Assembly (NCBI RefSeq): GCF_021531055.1
Contig: NZ_JADYTL010000005.1
Coordinates: 155,655-219,654, forward strand
DNA from: Collinsella tanakaei
GTDB taxonomy: Bacteria > Actinomycetota > Coriobacteriia > Coriobacteriales > Coriobacteriaceae
Direction: 5' to 3'
Length of the DNA: 64,000 nucleotides
The notes beneath the pieces were generated by a model. It searched no databases, was not told where the DNA came from, and was given only the letters and a program-made list of their open reading frames with translations. Of this stretch, positions 8,457-16,896 are shown one piece after another. The first letter of the stretch is position 1, and each line of letters opens with the position of its first letter. Made by a program: the position numbers and the translations under genes.

Positions 8457-9053
8457 ATGACGCGCGAGGAGGCGCTGGGCGTGCTCGGACTCGGTGCCGA
8501 TGCCGGCCGCGACGAGATTTCCGCGGCGTATCGCGAGCTCGCGCAGATGCTCCATCCCGACAAGTACGGCGACAACAAACGGCTTCGCGCTCGTGCCGAG
8601 CAGCAGATGCGCGCTCTCAACGAGGCGCGCGACGTGCTGCTCAAGGGTGCGCGGACCTCCTCGCGCGGGTCGGCACGCCCTTCCGGCGGCGCACGCCGGG
8701 GTTCCGCGACGTCCGCGGCGTCGATCGCGTTCGAGGCGACGGCGCGGGCCAATGCGGCGGAGACGGCGCGCTTGAGCGTGGTGGCGGAGCTGCGCACCAT
8801 GCGCGAGCGCCGTCGATCCGTGTTGGTGATGGCCGCGATCGCCGCCGTGGTCGCGCTGGTCTTCTCGCGCCTGCGCGGAGGGCTCGGCACGACCGTCTTC
8901 TCCATCGGTTCCATGGTGGCGGTATGGGGCGTGGTCGACGCGGCGCTGCTCTCGAGCCAGATCGAGGCGCTGCGGACGCGCTCGCGCGAGTTGCTCCAGA
9001 CGCGCGACGCCGCGCGCAGAATCGCCGAGGAGGCCTCCCAGCTCGGGGCGTGA
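8457..9053 (+). CDS. J-domain membrane protein
   Basis: A 198-residue protein. Residues 1-65 form a J domain with the diagnostic HPD at 33-35 (AQMLHPDKYG) and the final helix ALNEARDVLLKG, so it should stimulate the ATPase of an Hsp70 partner. After a linker rich in Ser, Arg and Gly (about 65-85) come two hydrophobic helices (about 125-165) and a charged coil-like tail (LRTRSRELLQTRDAARRIAEE). This is neither full-length DnaJ nor CbpA: it lacks the zinc and C-terminal substrate domains. The ATG at 8457 has AGGAGG at 8445-8450. Its client is unknown. Confidence 0.82.
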   Translation: MTREEALGVLGLGADAGRDEISAAYRELAQMLHPDKYGDNKRLRARAEQQMRALNEARDVLLKGARTSSRGSARPSGGARRGSATSAASIAFEATARANAAETARLSVVAELRTMRERRRSVLVMAAIAAVVALVFSRLRGGLGTTVFSIGSMVAVWGVVDAALLSSQIEALRTRSRELLQTRDAARRIAEEASQLGA

Positions 9054-9167
9054 TGCTCGCCGTGCCCCTTGCCACCTGCACGTTCTATGGGTTCGCGCTC
9101 CTGTGGCGCGCATGCCGATACGGTGCGCTACAATGATTCGCTAGCCTGACAGAGGGGAGACCGGGAC

Positions 9168-9620
9168 ATGTCCGACAACAACCACCAGGCCGGCGCCGTG
9201 TCGCCGGAGCTCGATGCCATGACCTGCGACATGATCGGTCTGTTCCTCGATGCGCTCGCCGAGGGGGACGACCCCGGCGTCGTCGTATGCGTGGAGGATG
9301 CTGCCGGTACCCGCTACCAGGCGGCGTTCTCGGACGATGGCGAGGAGGCGTGCCTTGCCGCCGCGCAGGCGTTCGTGTCCGAGCACGCGGCGCACGGCAT
9401 CTCCGATGAGGGCGTGGGCAAGCTCGTGCGTTATGCCATCGCCTATACGGGGTGCGTCAACATCGACGGCGAGTACGCCAACGCGGTGCTCGTGAGCTTC
9501 TTCGAGCGCGGCCTGCCGAGCGGGTATTCCGCCTATGTCCTCTACGACAACGTGGGCGCAGGCGATGAGTTTATGTGGAGCGACCCTGAACCTGCAGGTG
9601 AGGAGCCTTCGCTCTTCTGA
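9168..9620 (+). CDS. Small acidic protein of unknown function
   Basis: A 150-residue soluble, strongly acidic protein with no signal peptide and no membrane helix. It begins [20 protein letters not shown] and ends [11 protein letters not shown] do not recognise a domain. Ribosome-binding site GAGGGGAG lies just before the ATG and TACAAT at 9129-9134 is a likely -10 box. It stands between the J-domain gene and typA; nothing in the sequence ties it to either. Confidence 0.6.
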   Translation: MSDNNHQAGAVSPELDAMTCDMIGLFLDALAEGDDPGVVVCVEDAAGTRYQAAFSDDGEEACLAAAQAFVSEHAAHGISDEGVGKLVRYAIAYTGCVNIDGEYANAVLVSFFERGLPSGYSAYVLYDNVGAGDEFMWSDPEPAGEEPSLF

Positions 9621-9719
9621 GGTCCGCTACTATAGAGACGTTTTTTCAAACCGATTACCGAGAATATCGCGCGTCTGCCGATTGGGCATGGCGTGCGCCG
9701 CAATGGGGAAGAGGGATAT

Positions 9720-11555
<1,836 letters not shown>

Positions 11556-11583
11556 CGTCTTTTCCGCTGGGGGATGCGTTGTT

Positions 11584-11629
11584 GCGCCGCCGTATCGGGC
11601 GATCTTCGGGTCGCTCGGTACGGCGGCGC
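11584..11629 (+). terminator. GC-rich hairpin after typA
   Basis: GCGCCGCCGTA pairs with TACGGCGGCGC across a structured loop. There is no T tract, so intrinsic termination is uncertain; it may be a 3' end-stabilising hairpin. Confidence 0.45.
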
Positions 11630-11683
11630 TATGCGTTGCAGGGCATATTCGGGGCGGTTTGGGAGCTGGAAATCAATAATGCT

Positions 11684-11809
11684 GCTTACGGTTCGGTTTT
11701 GGGAGCACCTGCCGGGTAGGCAACGATCGTAAGATGGAAAAATCGCAGGTAGAACTTGTTCGAATATCTGTAGCTACTCAAAGGGTGACCTTAAAACCGA
11801 ACCGTAAAC
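11684..11809. repeat. 125-bp inverted-terminus element, copy 1
   Basis: The ends GCTTACGGTTCGGTTTT (11684-11700) and AAAACCGAACCGTAAAC (11793-11809) are inverted repeats with one mismatch. The 92-bp interior holds the GCAGGTAG motif near its centre and CTACTC near its right end, both shared with the copies at 21675, 41818 and 43777. No transposase is encoded. The gap 11556-11920 otherwise holds the typA hairpin and the type F repeat; I see no gene in it. Confidence 0.8.
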
Positions 11810-11846
11810 TTCTATTCCGTGCCGTGATGGCGCCAAATGACAGGAT

Positions 11847-11912
11847 GGTGCCAGGTACAAACTTGTCGCCGGGTTGCTTCGACAAGATAGTGCCAGGTAC
11901 AAACTTGTCGCC
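11847..11912. repeat. Type F repeat, two copies
   Basis: The word GTGCCAGGTACAAACTTGTC occurs at 11848-11867 and 11890-11909, separated by a shorter piece (CGACAAGATAG) of the opposite polarity. The reverse form, GACAAGTTTGTACCTGGCAC, recurs near 31505-31583 and 52746-52852. The repeat abuts the stop of the TRIC-like gene at 11921. Confidence 0.75.
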
Positions 11913-11920
11913 CGGTTGCT

Positions 11921-12814
11921 TTAAAGGTCGAGTTTCCGGTGCGCACGGGCCTTACGGTGGCGGTTGAGCCGGTCGAGCGCGGCCTTGCGACGCTCGCGAT
12001 GGCGACGGCGCTCGATGTCGGCCTGCACGCGCTCACGACGGCCTTCGAGTTCCTCGGGGGAGCGGGTCGTCGTCTCGGGACGTGTGGCGCGCGGCTTGCG
12101 GCGGGATCGGTGGATAGCCACGGCGATATCCATGTCAGCCGGGCTCTTGATGTCGTAGGCGAGCGAGATGAAGCGCAAAAGCATCGTGGTGGCGACGCAC
12201 ACGATGACGGCGATGATATGGTCGACGCCCATATCGGCGAGCACGACGTAGGTGATGGCGCCGGCGATCGCCGCGACGGCGTACAGGTTGCTGCGCTGGA
12301 AGATACCGGGTGTGCGGCCGAGGCAGATGTCGCGCAGCATGCCGCCGCCGACGGCGGTGAAGAAGCCCATGGTGACGCAGATGATGGGCTCGAAATCGTA
12401 GACATAGGCCTTGTCGGCACCGGTGGCGGCGAACAGGCCGACGGAGAAGATGTCGAGCACCGCGATGAGTCGATCCTGTTTTTCGATGAGCGAGGGGATC
12501 ATGAACGTCACGGCCGCGGTGATGACCGCAGCGGGCATGGCGAGCGGCTGATCGAGGATGTAGACGCTGCCGACCTGCAGGATGACATCACGGATGAGGC
12601 CGCCTCCCAAGCTGCAGAACACGGCGAGCGCGATGGCGCCGATAAGGTCGAGCTTTTGCTCGCGTGCGGTGAGCGCGCCGGTGACCGAGGCGATGACGAC
12701 GGCTGCCATCTCGAAGCCGATGGGGATGGGGACCATCTGATAATCGGCGCCGCCCCCGGAGAACAGGCTTGCGACGACGGGGACGGTGATGGCGAGCAGA
12801 GCGGGCATGGGCAT
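11921..12814 (-). CDS. TRIC-like (UPF0126) membrane channel protein
   Basis: A 297-residue membrane protein with two homologous three-helix repeats, each with a glycine/charged signature: GGGLIRDV (about residue 70) and GGGMLRDI (about residue 155). This is the UPF0126 / trimeric intracellular cation channel family, thought to conduct monovalent cations. The hydrophobic core ends near residue 225; the last 70 residues are an extra, very basic tail (many Arg and Lys, e.g. RRRHRERRKAALDRLNRHRK). That tail is unusual for the family and could bind nucleic acid or phospholipid heads (inference). The two ATGs at 12814 and 12808 are both possible. Confidence 0.82.
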   Translation of the reverse strand: MPMPALLAITVPVVASLFSGGGADYQMVPIPIGFEMAAVVIASVTGALTAREQKLDLIGAIALAVFCSLGGGLIRDVILQVGSVYILDQPLAMPAAVITAAVTFMIPSLIEKQDRLIAVLDIFSVGLFAATGADKAYVYDFEPIICVTMGFFTAVGGGMLRDICLGRTPGIFQRSNLYAVAAIAGAITYVVLADMGVDHIIAVIVCVATTMLLRFISLAYDIKSPADMDIAVAIHRSRRKPRATRPETTTRSPEELEGRRERVQADIERRRHRERRKAALDRLNRHRKARAHRKLDL

Positions 12815-12948
12815 CTTTCCGGAATGCGAACGTGGATAGGCGCATCGCTATCTTACACGCTTTGTGTCAGAGGGGATGACGATATTCGGCGGTCGAATCG
12901 GGGCGCAACGGGTGGCCAGTTATGTCCCGATGATGTGTCTCGCTCGGG

Positions 12949-13335
12949 GCGGAGAGAGAGGGATGTCGGCCGCCGCTTCGCGGCGACCTCCCGCTGTGGA
13001 GGCCTGCGGCCTCCTTGCGCGCTTCGCTGGAAAATGCTCACGCATTTTCGCAGCTTCGCGCCCTGCGGGTTCGAATCCCTCTCGCATCTGGTCGAAGCGG
13101 GCCCCGGGCCTTAAGTCATTGCGTTGTCGTAAAGGTGGCTGGCGGAGAGAGAGGGATGTCGGCCGCCGCTTCGCGGCGACCTCCCGCTGCGGGCGGCTGC
13201 GCCGCCCTTGCGACTCATGCTGGCAAAGACGCTCACGCGCTTTGCGCAGCATGAGGCCCTGCGGGTTCGAATCCCTCTCGCCCTCAGTTGAAGCGGGCTG
13301 CTGGCCTCAGACTATTTCGTTGTCGTAAAGGTGGC
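12949..13335 (-). repeat. Tandem repeats carrying copies of the tRNA-Ser 3' end
   Basis: Immediately downstream of tRNA-Ser (minus strand) are two tandem units with a period of 193-196 bp. Read on the minus strand, each ends with a copy of the tRNA 3' end (ATCCCTCTCTCTCCGCC); in the inner copy it continues into the same sequence that follows the tRNA (ACCTTTACGACAACG). Unit bodies are 13142-13282 and 12949-13085. Each body contains a reverse-orientation T-arm-like word (GGGTTCGAATCCCTCTCGC on the plus strand), a shared hairpin GCCGCCGCTTCGCGGCG, and two hairpins whose sequence differs between units while their positions are kept. Short Arg-rich frames exist but no convincing gene. The gap 12815-12948 shows nothing else clear. 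Confidence 0.8.
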
Positions 13336-13425
13336 TGGCGGAGAGAGAGGGATTCGAACCCTCGGAACGCTCGCGCGCTCAACGGTTTTCAAGACCGCCG
13401 CATTCAACCGCTCTGCCATCTCTCC
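13336..13425 (-). tRNA. tRNA-Ser (anticodon UGA)
   Basis: Minus-strand cloverleaf: acceptor GGAGAGA/TCTCTCC, anticodon loop TCTTGAAA with TGA, a long variable arm typical of serine tRNAs, T-arm GAGGGTTCGAATCCCTC, discriminator G and encoded CCA (13336-13338). It is divergent from the tadA fusion gene. Confidence 0.95.
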
Positions 13426-13433
13426 GTGAGATG

Positions 13434-13441
13434 TAATAATA
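13434..13441. promoter_or_regulatory. Possible bidirectional -10 region between tRNA-Ser and tadA
   Basis: The AT-rich word TAATAATA reads TAATAAT on the plus strand and TATTAT on the minus strand (13436-13441). It lies 10 bases before the tRNA and 36 bases before the tadA start, so it could serve both. -35 boxes are not clear. Confidence 0.35.
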
Positions 13442-13476
13442 GCATCGAATCCGTGTACGCAGAGGATGAGGTCGAC

Positions 13477-15192
13477 GTGGACGCAAACGAGTTGGATGAG
13501 CTGTACATGCGCGAGGCGCTCGCGGAGGCGCGCGTCGCAGCGGAGATGGGCGAGGTGCCCATCGGAGCCGTTGTCGTGTGCGACGGCAAGATCGTCGCGC
13601 GTGCCCACAACCTGCGCGAACACGACGAGGACCCCTCCGCGCATGCGGAGTTTTCGGCGATGGTCGCCGCCGCTCGCGCGCTCGGACGCTGGCGTCTGAC
13701 GGGCTGCACGGTCTACGTGACGCTCGAGCCGTGCACCATGTGCGCAGGACTCATGGTCAACGCCCGCATCGATCGGTGTGTGTACGGAGCCGCCGACCCC
13801 AAGGCCGGCGCGGTCGGGTCGCTCTACAACCTGAGCCGTGATGCGCGGCTCAACCATACGTTCGAGGTGCGCGGCGGCGTGCTCGAGCGGGAATGCGCAG
13901 ATACCCTGCGAGCCTTTTTCGCCGCCGCCCGTGCCCGCGAGCTGCCGCGCGAGATTCCCGACGATGTGCCCCGTGCGGCGCGTCGGACACCTGCGCCCGC
14001 CCCCGCCCTAGCGCCGCGCATCCTGCTCGCCATCGATTCCTTCAAGGAGTGCGCGTCGAGCGCCGATATCGAATCTTGGGTCGAGCGGGGCATCCGTCGC
14101 GTCGTTCCGGACGCATGCGTGGCCAGCGTGCCGGTCGCCGATGGCGGCGAAGGTACGCTCGAAGCCGTGCATGCCGCGATGGGCGGTCGATTCGTGCCGT
14201 GCGAGGTGACGGGTCCGCTGGGCGAGCACGTTGCCGCGCGCTACCTGTTGACCGAGGATGCCCGCGCCGTCATCGAGATGGCGGAAGCGGCGGGCATCGA
14301 GTATTCGCCCTGCACGCACGACGCCGCGTTGCGCGCCACGACGCGCGGCGTGGGCGAGCTTGTGCTCGATGCCGTCGCGCACGGTGCGCGCACGGTCTAC
14401 TTTGCCATCGGGGGTAGTGCGACAAACGACGGCGGCGCGGGCTTTTTGCAGGCACTCGGCGCGCGTGTGCTTGACGGGGCGGGCCATGATGTCGATCCGG
14501 GGTTGGCCGGTCTGCGAGACGTGACGTCGATCGACTTGGACCCGGCGTTCGAGGCGCTGCGCGGCTGCGAGCTCGTCGTGCTTTCCGATGTGGACAACCC
14601 GCTGGTCGGCAAGCGCGGGGCGCTGCGCGTGTTCGGCCCGCAGAAGGGGTTGGACCTCGATGCTGATCCCGCTTGCGAGGTATGGATGCTCGCATACGGC
14701 CGGGCACTCGACGAGGCCCGTACCGCGTGTGAGGGCGCCGACCGGCAGGTGACGCCGGGCGCGAAGCGTTTCCGTTCCGTGCTGGGCGTCCCGGGCGCAG
14801 GGGCGGCGGGCGGTCTGGGGGCGGCGCTGCTCGCCTTGGGCGCCGCCTCGGTATCGGGTGCCGATACCGTGCTCGACCTCGTGGGATTCGACGCGCTGCT
14901 CGCGCAGGCGGATATAGTCGTGACCGGCGAGGGCATGATCGACGGGCAGACCGCCGGCGGCAAGGTCCCGGTCCGTGTGGCACAGCGGGCAAAGCGTGCG
15001 CACAAGCCGGTATTCGCGCTGGTCGGGGGACGCGAGGATGACCTCGATGCCGTGTATCGGGCGGGGATCGACGTCGTGTTGCCGGTTCTGCGCAAGCCCA
15101 TGGCGCTCGCCTGCGCCCTGTCGCGCGAAGAAGCGGAGCGCAACCTCATGTGTGCCGGCGAGACGCTCGCTCGCATCGCGCTCACGCGGTAG
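13477..15192 (+). CDS. tadA-glxK: Fusion of tRNA adenosine deaminase (TadA) and glycerate kinase
   Basis: One uninterrupted frame of 571 residues. Residues 1-155 are a complete TadA: zinc/catalytic HAE at 56-58 (PSAHAEFSAM) and PCTMC at 85-89 (LEPCTMCAG), the enzyme that makes inosine-34 in tRNA-Arg. A linker rich in Pro, Ala and Arg (about 156-180) joins it to residues 181-571, a full-length glycerate 2-kinase of the GarK/GlxK family (RILLAIDSFKECASS, VADGGEGTLEA, FAIGGSATNDGGAGFLQALGAR, LSDVDNPLVG, VTGEGMIDGQT). The GTG at 13477 is chosen for GAGGATGAGG just upstream; GTG 13453 is an alternative. The two activities have no known link. No stop or frameshift is seen between them. Confidence 0.88.
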   Translation: MDANELDELYMREALAEARVAAEMGEVPIGAVVVCDGKIVARAHNLREHDEDPSAHAEFSAMVAAARALGRWRLTGCTVYVTLEPCTMCAGLMVNARIDRCVYGAADPKAGAVGSLYNLSRDARLNHTFEVRGGVLERECADTLRAFFAAARARELPREIPDDVPRAARRTPAPAPALAPRILLAIDSFKECASSADIESWVERGIRRVVPDACVASVPVADGGEGTLEAVHAAMGGRFVPCEVTGPLGEHVAARYLLTEDARAVIEMAEAAGIEYSPCTHDAALRATTRGVGELVLDAVAHGARTVYFAIGGSATNDGGAGFLQALGARVLDGAGHDVDPGLAGLRDVTSIDLDPAFEALRGCELVVLSDVDNPLVGKRGALRVFGPQKGLDLDADPACEVWMLAYGRALDEARTACEGADRQVTPGAKRFRSVLGVPGAGAAGGLGAALLALGAASVSGADTVLDLVGFDALLAQADIVVTGEGMIDGQTAGGKVPVRVAQRAKRAHKPVFALVGGREDDLDAVYRAGIDVVLPVLRKPMALACALSREEAERNLMCAGETLARIALTR

Positions 15193-15269
15193 TCGCCGAG
15201 GCGGCATACGGGACGGGCGCACCGCGTGGTACGATGCCTATCGTTTACCGTTGAGCGATGGGAGCGCGT

Positions 15270-16508
15270 ATGGCAGGGCATGTCACCTACAATTTCGACG
15301 AGGTCATCGACCGCCGGCACGACCGGTGGAGCTATTCCGAAAAGTGGAGTGCCGCGCCCGAGACCGCCGCGCACTGCGGCGTGTCCGCTATCGCCGACGA
15401 CCATATCGCGCTGTTCACCGCCGACATGGACTTCCGCTGCGCCCAGCCTATCCTGGATGCGCTCCATGCGACCGTCGACCACGGCATCTTCGGCTATTCG
15501 GGGCTGGAGGGAAACGACCGGTACTTCGGTGCGCTGCACGACTGGTTCTTGCACCGGGACGGTTGGGATATCGATACCTCGCTCGTGGCGTACTGCGCCG
15601 GGACCGTGTCCGCGCTCAACACCTGCGTACGGGTCTTCACCGAACCTGGTGACGCCGTTATCATTCAGCGCCCGGTCTACCCGCCGTTCACGCGTGCGGT
15701 CGAGACGGGCGGGCGCGTCGTGCTCGACAACCACCTCGTACGCCATACCGCGGACGATGAGCAGGGCGACCTGCACTACACGATGGATTTCGAAGGGTTG
15801 GAGGAGCTGGCCGCGCGGCCAGATGCCCGCATGCTCATCCTGTGCAACCCGCACAACCCGGTCGGGCGCGTGTGGAGCGAAGACGAGCTGGCCCGCATGG
15901 CCAAGATCTGCATGCGCCACGACGTGCTCATCGTAGCCGACGAGATCCACGGCGACCTGATGGCGCCCGGCGTGTCGATGCATCACATGGCGCAGGTGGC
16001 GCCGGATGCGCGCGTGGTCACGTGCACGGCGACGAACAAGACGTTCAACCTGGCGGGTCTCCCCGCGACGAATATGGTGTTCTCGAACGCGGCGGACAAG
16101 GAAGCCTTCGAGGCCGCGCGCGGGTTTGCGGGCCCGTCGCCGTTTGCCATCAGCGCCGCGATCGCCGCCTATGAGGAGGGCGAGGACTGGCTCGAGCAGT
16201 GCCTGGCGTATCTGGACGGCAACATCCGTACGGTCGTCGGGTATTTCGCCGAGCACCTGCCCGACGTGGGGGTTCGTGCGCCTGAAGGCACCTACATCCT
16301 GTGGTTCGATTTCACCGAACGCTGCCGCGCACTCGGTATCGACGGTGCCGAGCTGCATCGTCGTATCTACGAGGAGGCGCGCGTGCTGCTGCAGGACGGC
16401 GTGAACTTCGACCCCGAGGGCGGCGAATTCTTCCAGCGCATGGTGGTGCCGAGCCCGCGTCGCGTACTGCTCGACGCCTGCGAGCGCATCGCCCGCGTAC
16501 TCTCCTAG
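15270..16508 (+). CDS. MalY/PatB-type PLP-dependent C-S lyase or aminotransferase
   Basis: A 412-residue fold-type I PLP enzyme. The MalY/PatB signature is clear: YNFDEVIDRRHDRWSYSEKW at the start, FTADMDF near residue 50, GYSGLEGND, the cofactor residues CNPHNPVGR and ADEIHGDL (Asp224), and Lys257 in TNKTFNLAGL as Schiff-base lysine. These proteins usually cleave cystathionine or cysteine conjugates (beta-lyase) and some act as regulators. The ATG at 15270 has GGGAGCG just before it, better placed than for the ATG at 15258. TACGAT at 15230-15235 may be the -10 box. A long palindrome follows seven bases after the stop. Confidence 0.88.
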   Translation: MAGHVTYNFDEVIDRRHDRWSYSEKWSAAPETAAHCGVSAIADDHIALFTADMDFRCAQPILDALHATVDHGIFGYSGLEGNDRYFGALHDWFLHRDGWDIDTSLVAYCAGTVSALNTCVRVFTEPGDAVIIQRPVYPPFTRAVETGGRVVLDNHLVRHTADDEQGDLHYTMDFEGLEELAARPDARMLILCNPHNPVGRVWSEDELARMAKICMRHDVLIVADEIHGDLMAPGVSMHHMAQVAPDARVVTCTATNKTFNLAGLPATNMVFSNAADKEAFEAARGFAGPSPFAISAAIAAYEEGEDWLEQCLAYLDGNIRTVVGYFAEHLPDVGVRAPEGTYILWFDFTERCRALGIDGAELHRRIYEEARVLLQDGVNFDPEGGEFFQRMVVPSPRRVLLDACERIARVLS

Positions 16509-16514
16509 CAGCAA

Positions 16515-16585
16515 AGGGGTTGGTTGGGGACGTGTTCCTTCCAACCCATTATGGGTTGGAAGGAACACGTCCCCAACCAACCCCT
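16515..16585. repeat. Type C perfect palindrome (35-bp arms)
   Basis: Arms 16515-16549 and 16551-16585 are perfect reverse complements around a single T. The core word is GGGGACGTGTTCCTTCCAAC. No T tract follows, so a terminator role is not obvious. It lies between the C-S lyase stop and the SRP RNA. Confidence 0.85.
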
Positions 16586-16621
16586 CCCAAAAATGCACGG
16601 GGTCTGCTAGTATGGAGCAAC

Positions 16622-16740
16622 AGCGCTTGCGCGTTCGATGGGTTCGGGTGACGATATGTTCCGAACCTGGTCAGGTCCGGGAGGAAGCAGCCATAAGGAG
16701 CCTCTGCCGGGCACCCGTTCCCATCGAGTGCACAGGCGCT
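16622..16740 (+). ncRNA. ffs: Signal recognition particle RNA, small (4.5S) type
   Basis: The universally conserved SRP core is present (CCTGGTCAGGTCCGGGAGG, then AAGCAGCC), where Ffh binds. The 5' end AGCGCTTGCGCG and the 3' end CACAGGCGCT close a long helix with the GATGGG/CCCATC pairs, giving one 119-nt hairpin. TTTTT follows directly (16741-16745) as terminator. It functions with Ffh in co-translational membrane targeting. Confidence 0.93.
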
Positions 16741-16852
16741 TTTTGCTGCGCTGGCATCAGGTGAATAACGTTTGACCTGATCTCACATGGGTTCGTATCT
16801 TCAATACCGGATGAAATGACCTGCGCTTTACCCGAGCACCATGAGAGTGTCG

Positions 16853-16874
16853 TATGATAGACAGTCAGTCTGTC
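16853..16874 (+). promoter_or_regulatory. Promoter -10 with a GACAG-N5-CTGTC operator-like dyad
   Basis: TATGAT (16853-16858) is followed at once by GACAG-TCAGT-CTGTC (16860-16874), a dyad with a 5-bp spacer lying over the expected transcription start of the ABC exporter. Such a position and size fit a repressor of the TetR type. No regulator gene adjoins it. Confidence 0.5.
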
Positions 16875-16896
16875 CGCGCTGGTACGAGGGGTTCTG

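Noticed and set aside
11734..11967. 77-codon frame across the type F repeat
   Set aside because: The product is the repeat translated twice (PGTNLSPG); it overlaps the TRIC gene end and is not a gene.
13061..13085. Possible extra tRNA genes on the plus strand (also 13261-13282)
   Set aside because: Only a T-arm-like word (GGGTTCGAATCCC) is present. No acceptor, D-arm or anticodon arm can be formed around it.
12864..13328. Open frames across the tRNA-tail repeats
   Set aside because: Their translations follow the repeat units and are low-complexity and Arg-rich; no ribosome-binding site is convincing. Mentioned only because E. coli tyrT repeats encode a small basic protein.
13288..13476. N-terminal extension of the TadA fusion up to 13288
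   Set aside because: This stretch runs through the antisense strand of tRNA-Ser and the promoter, and the TadA homology starts only after 13477.
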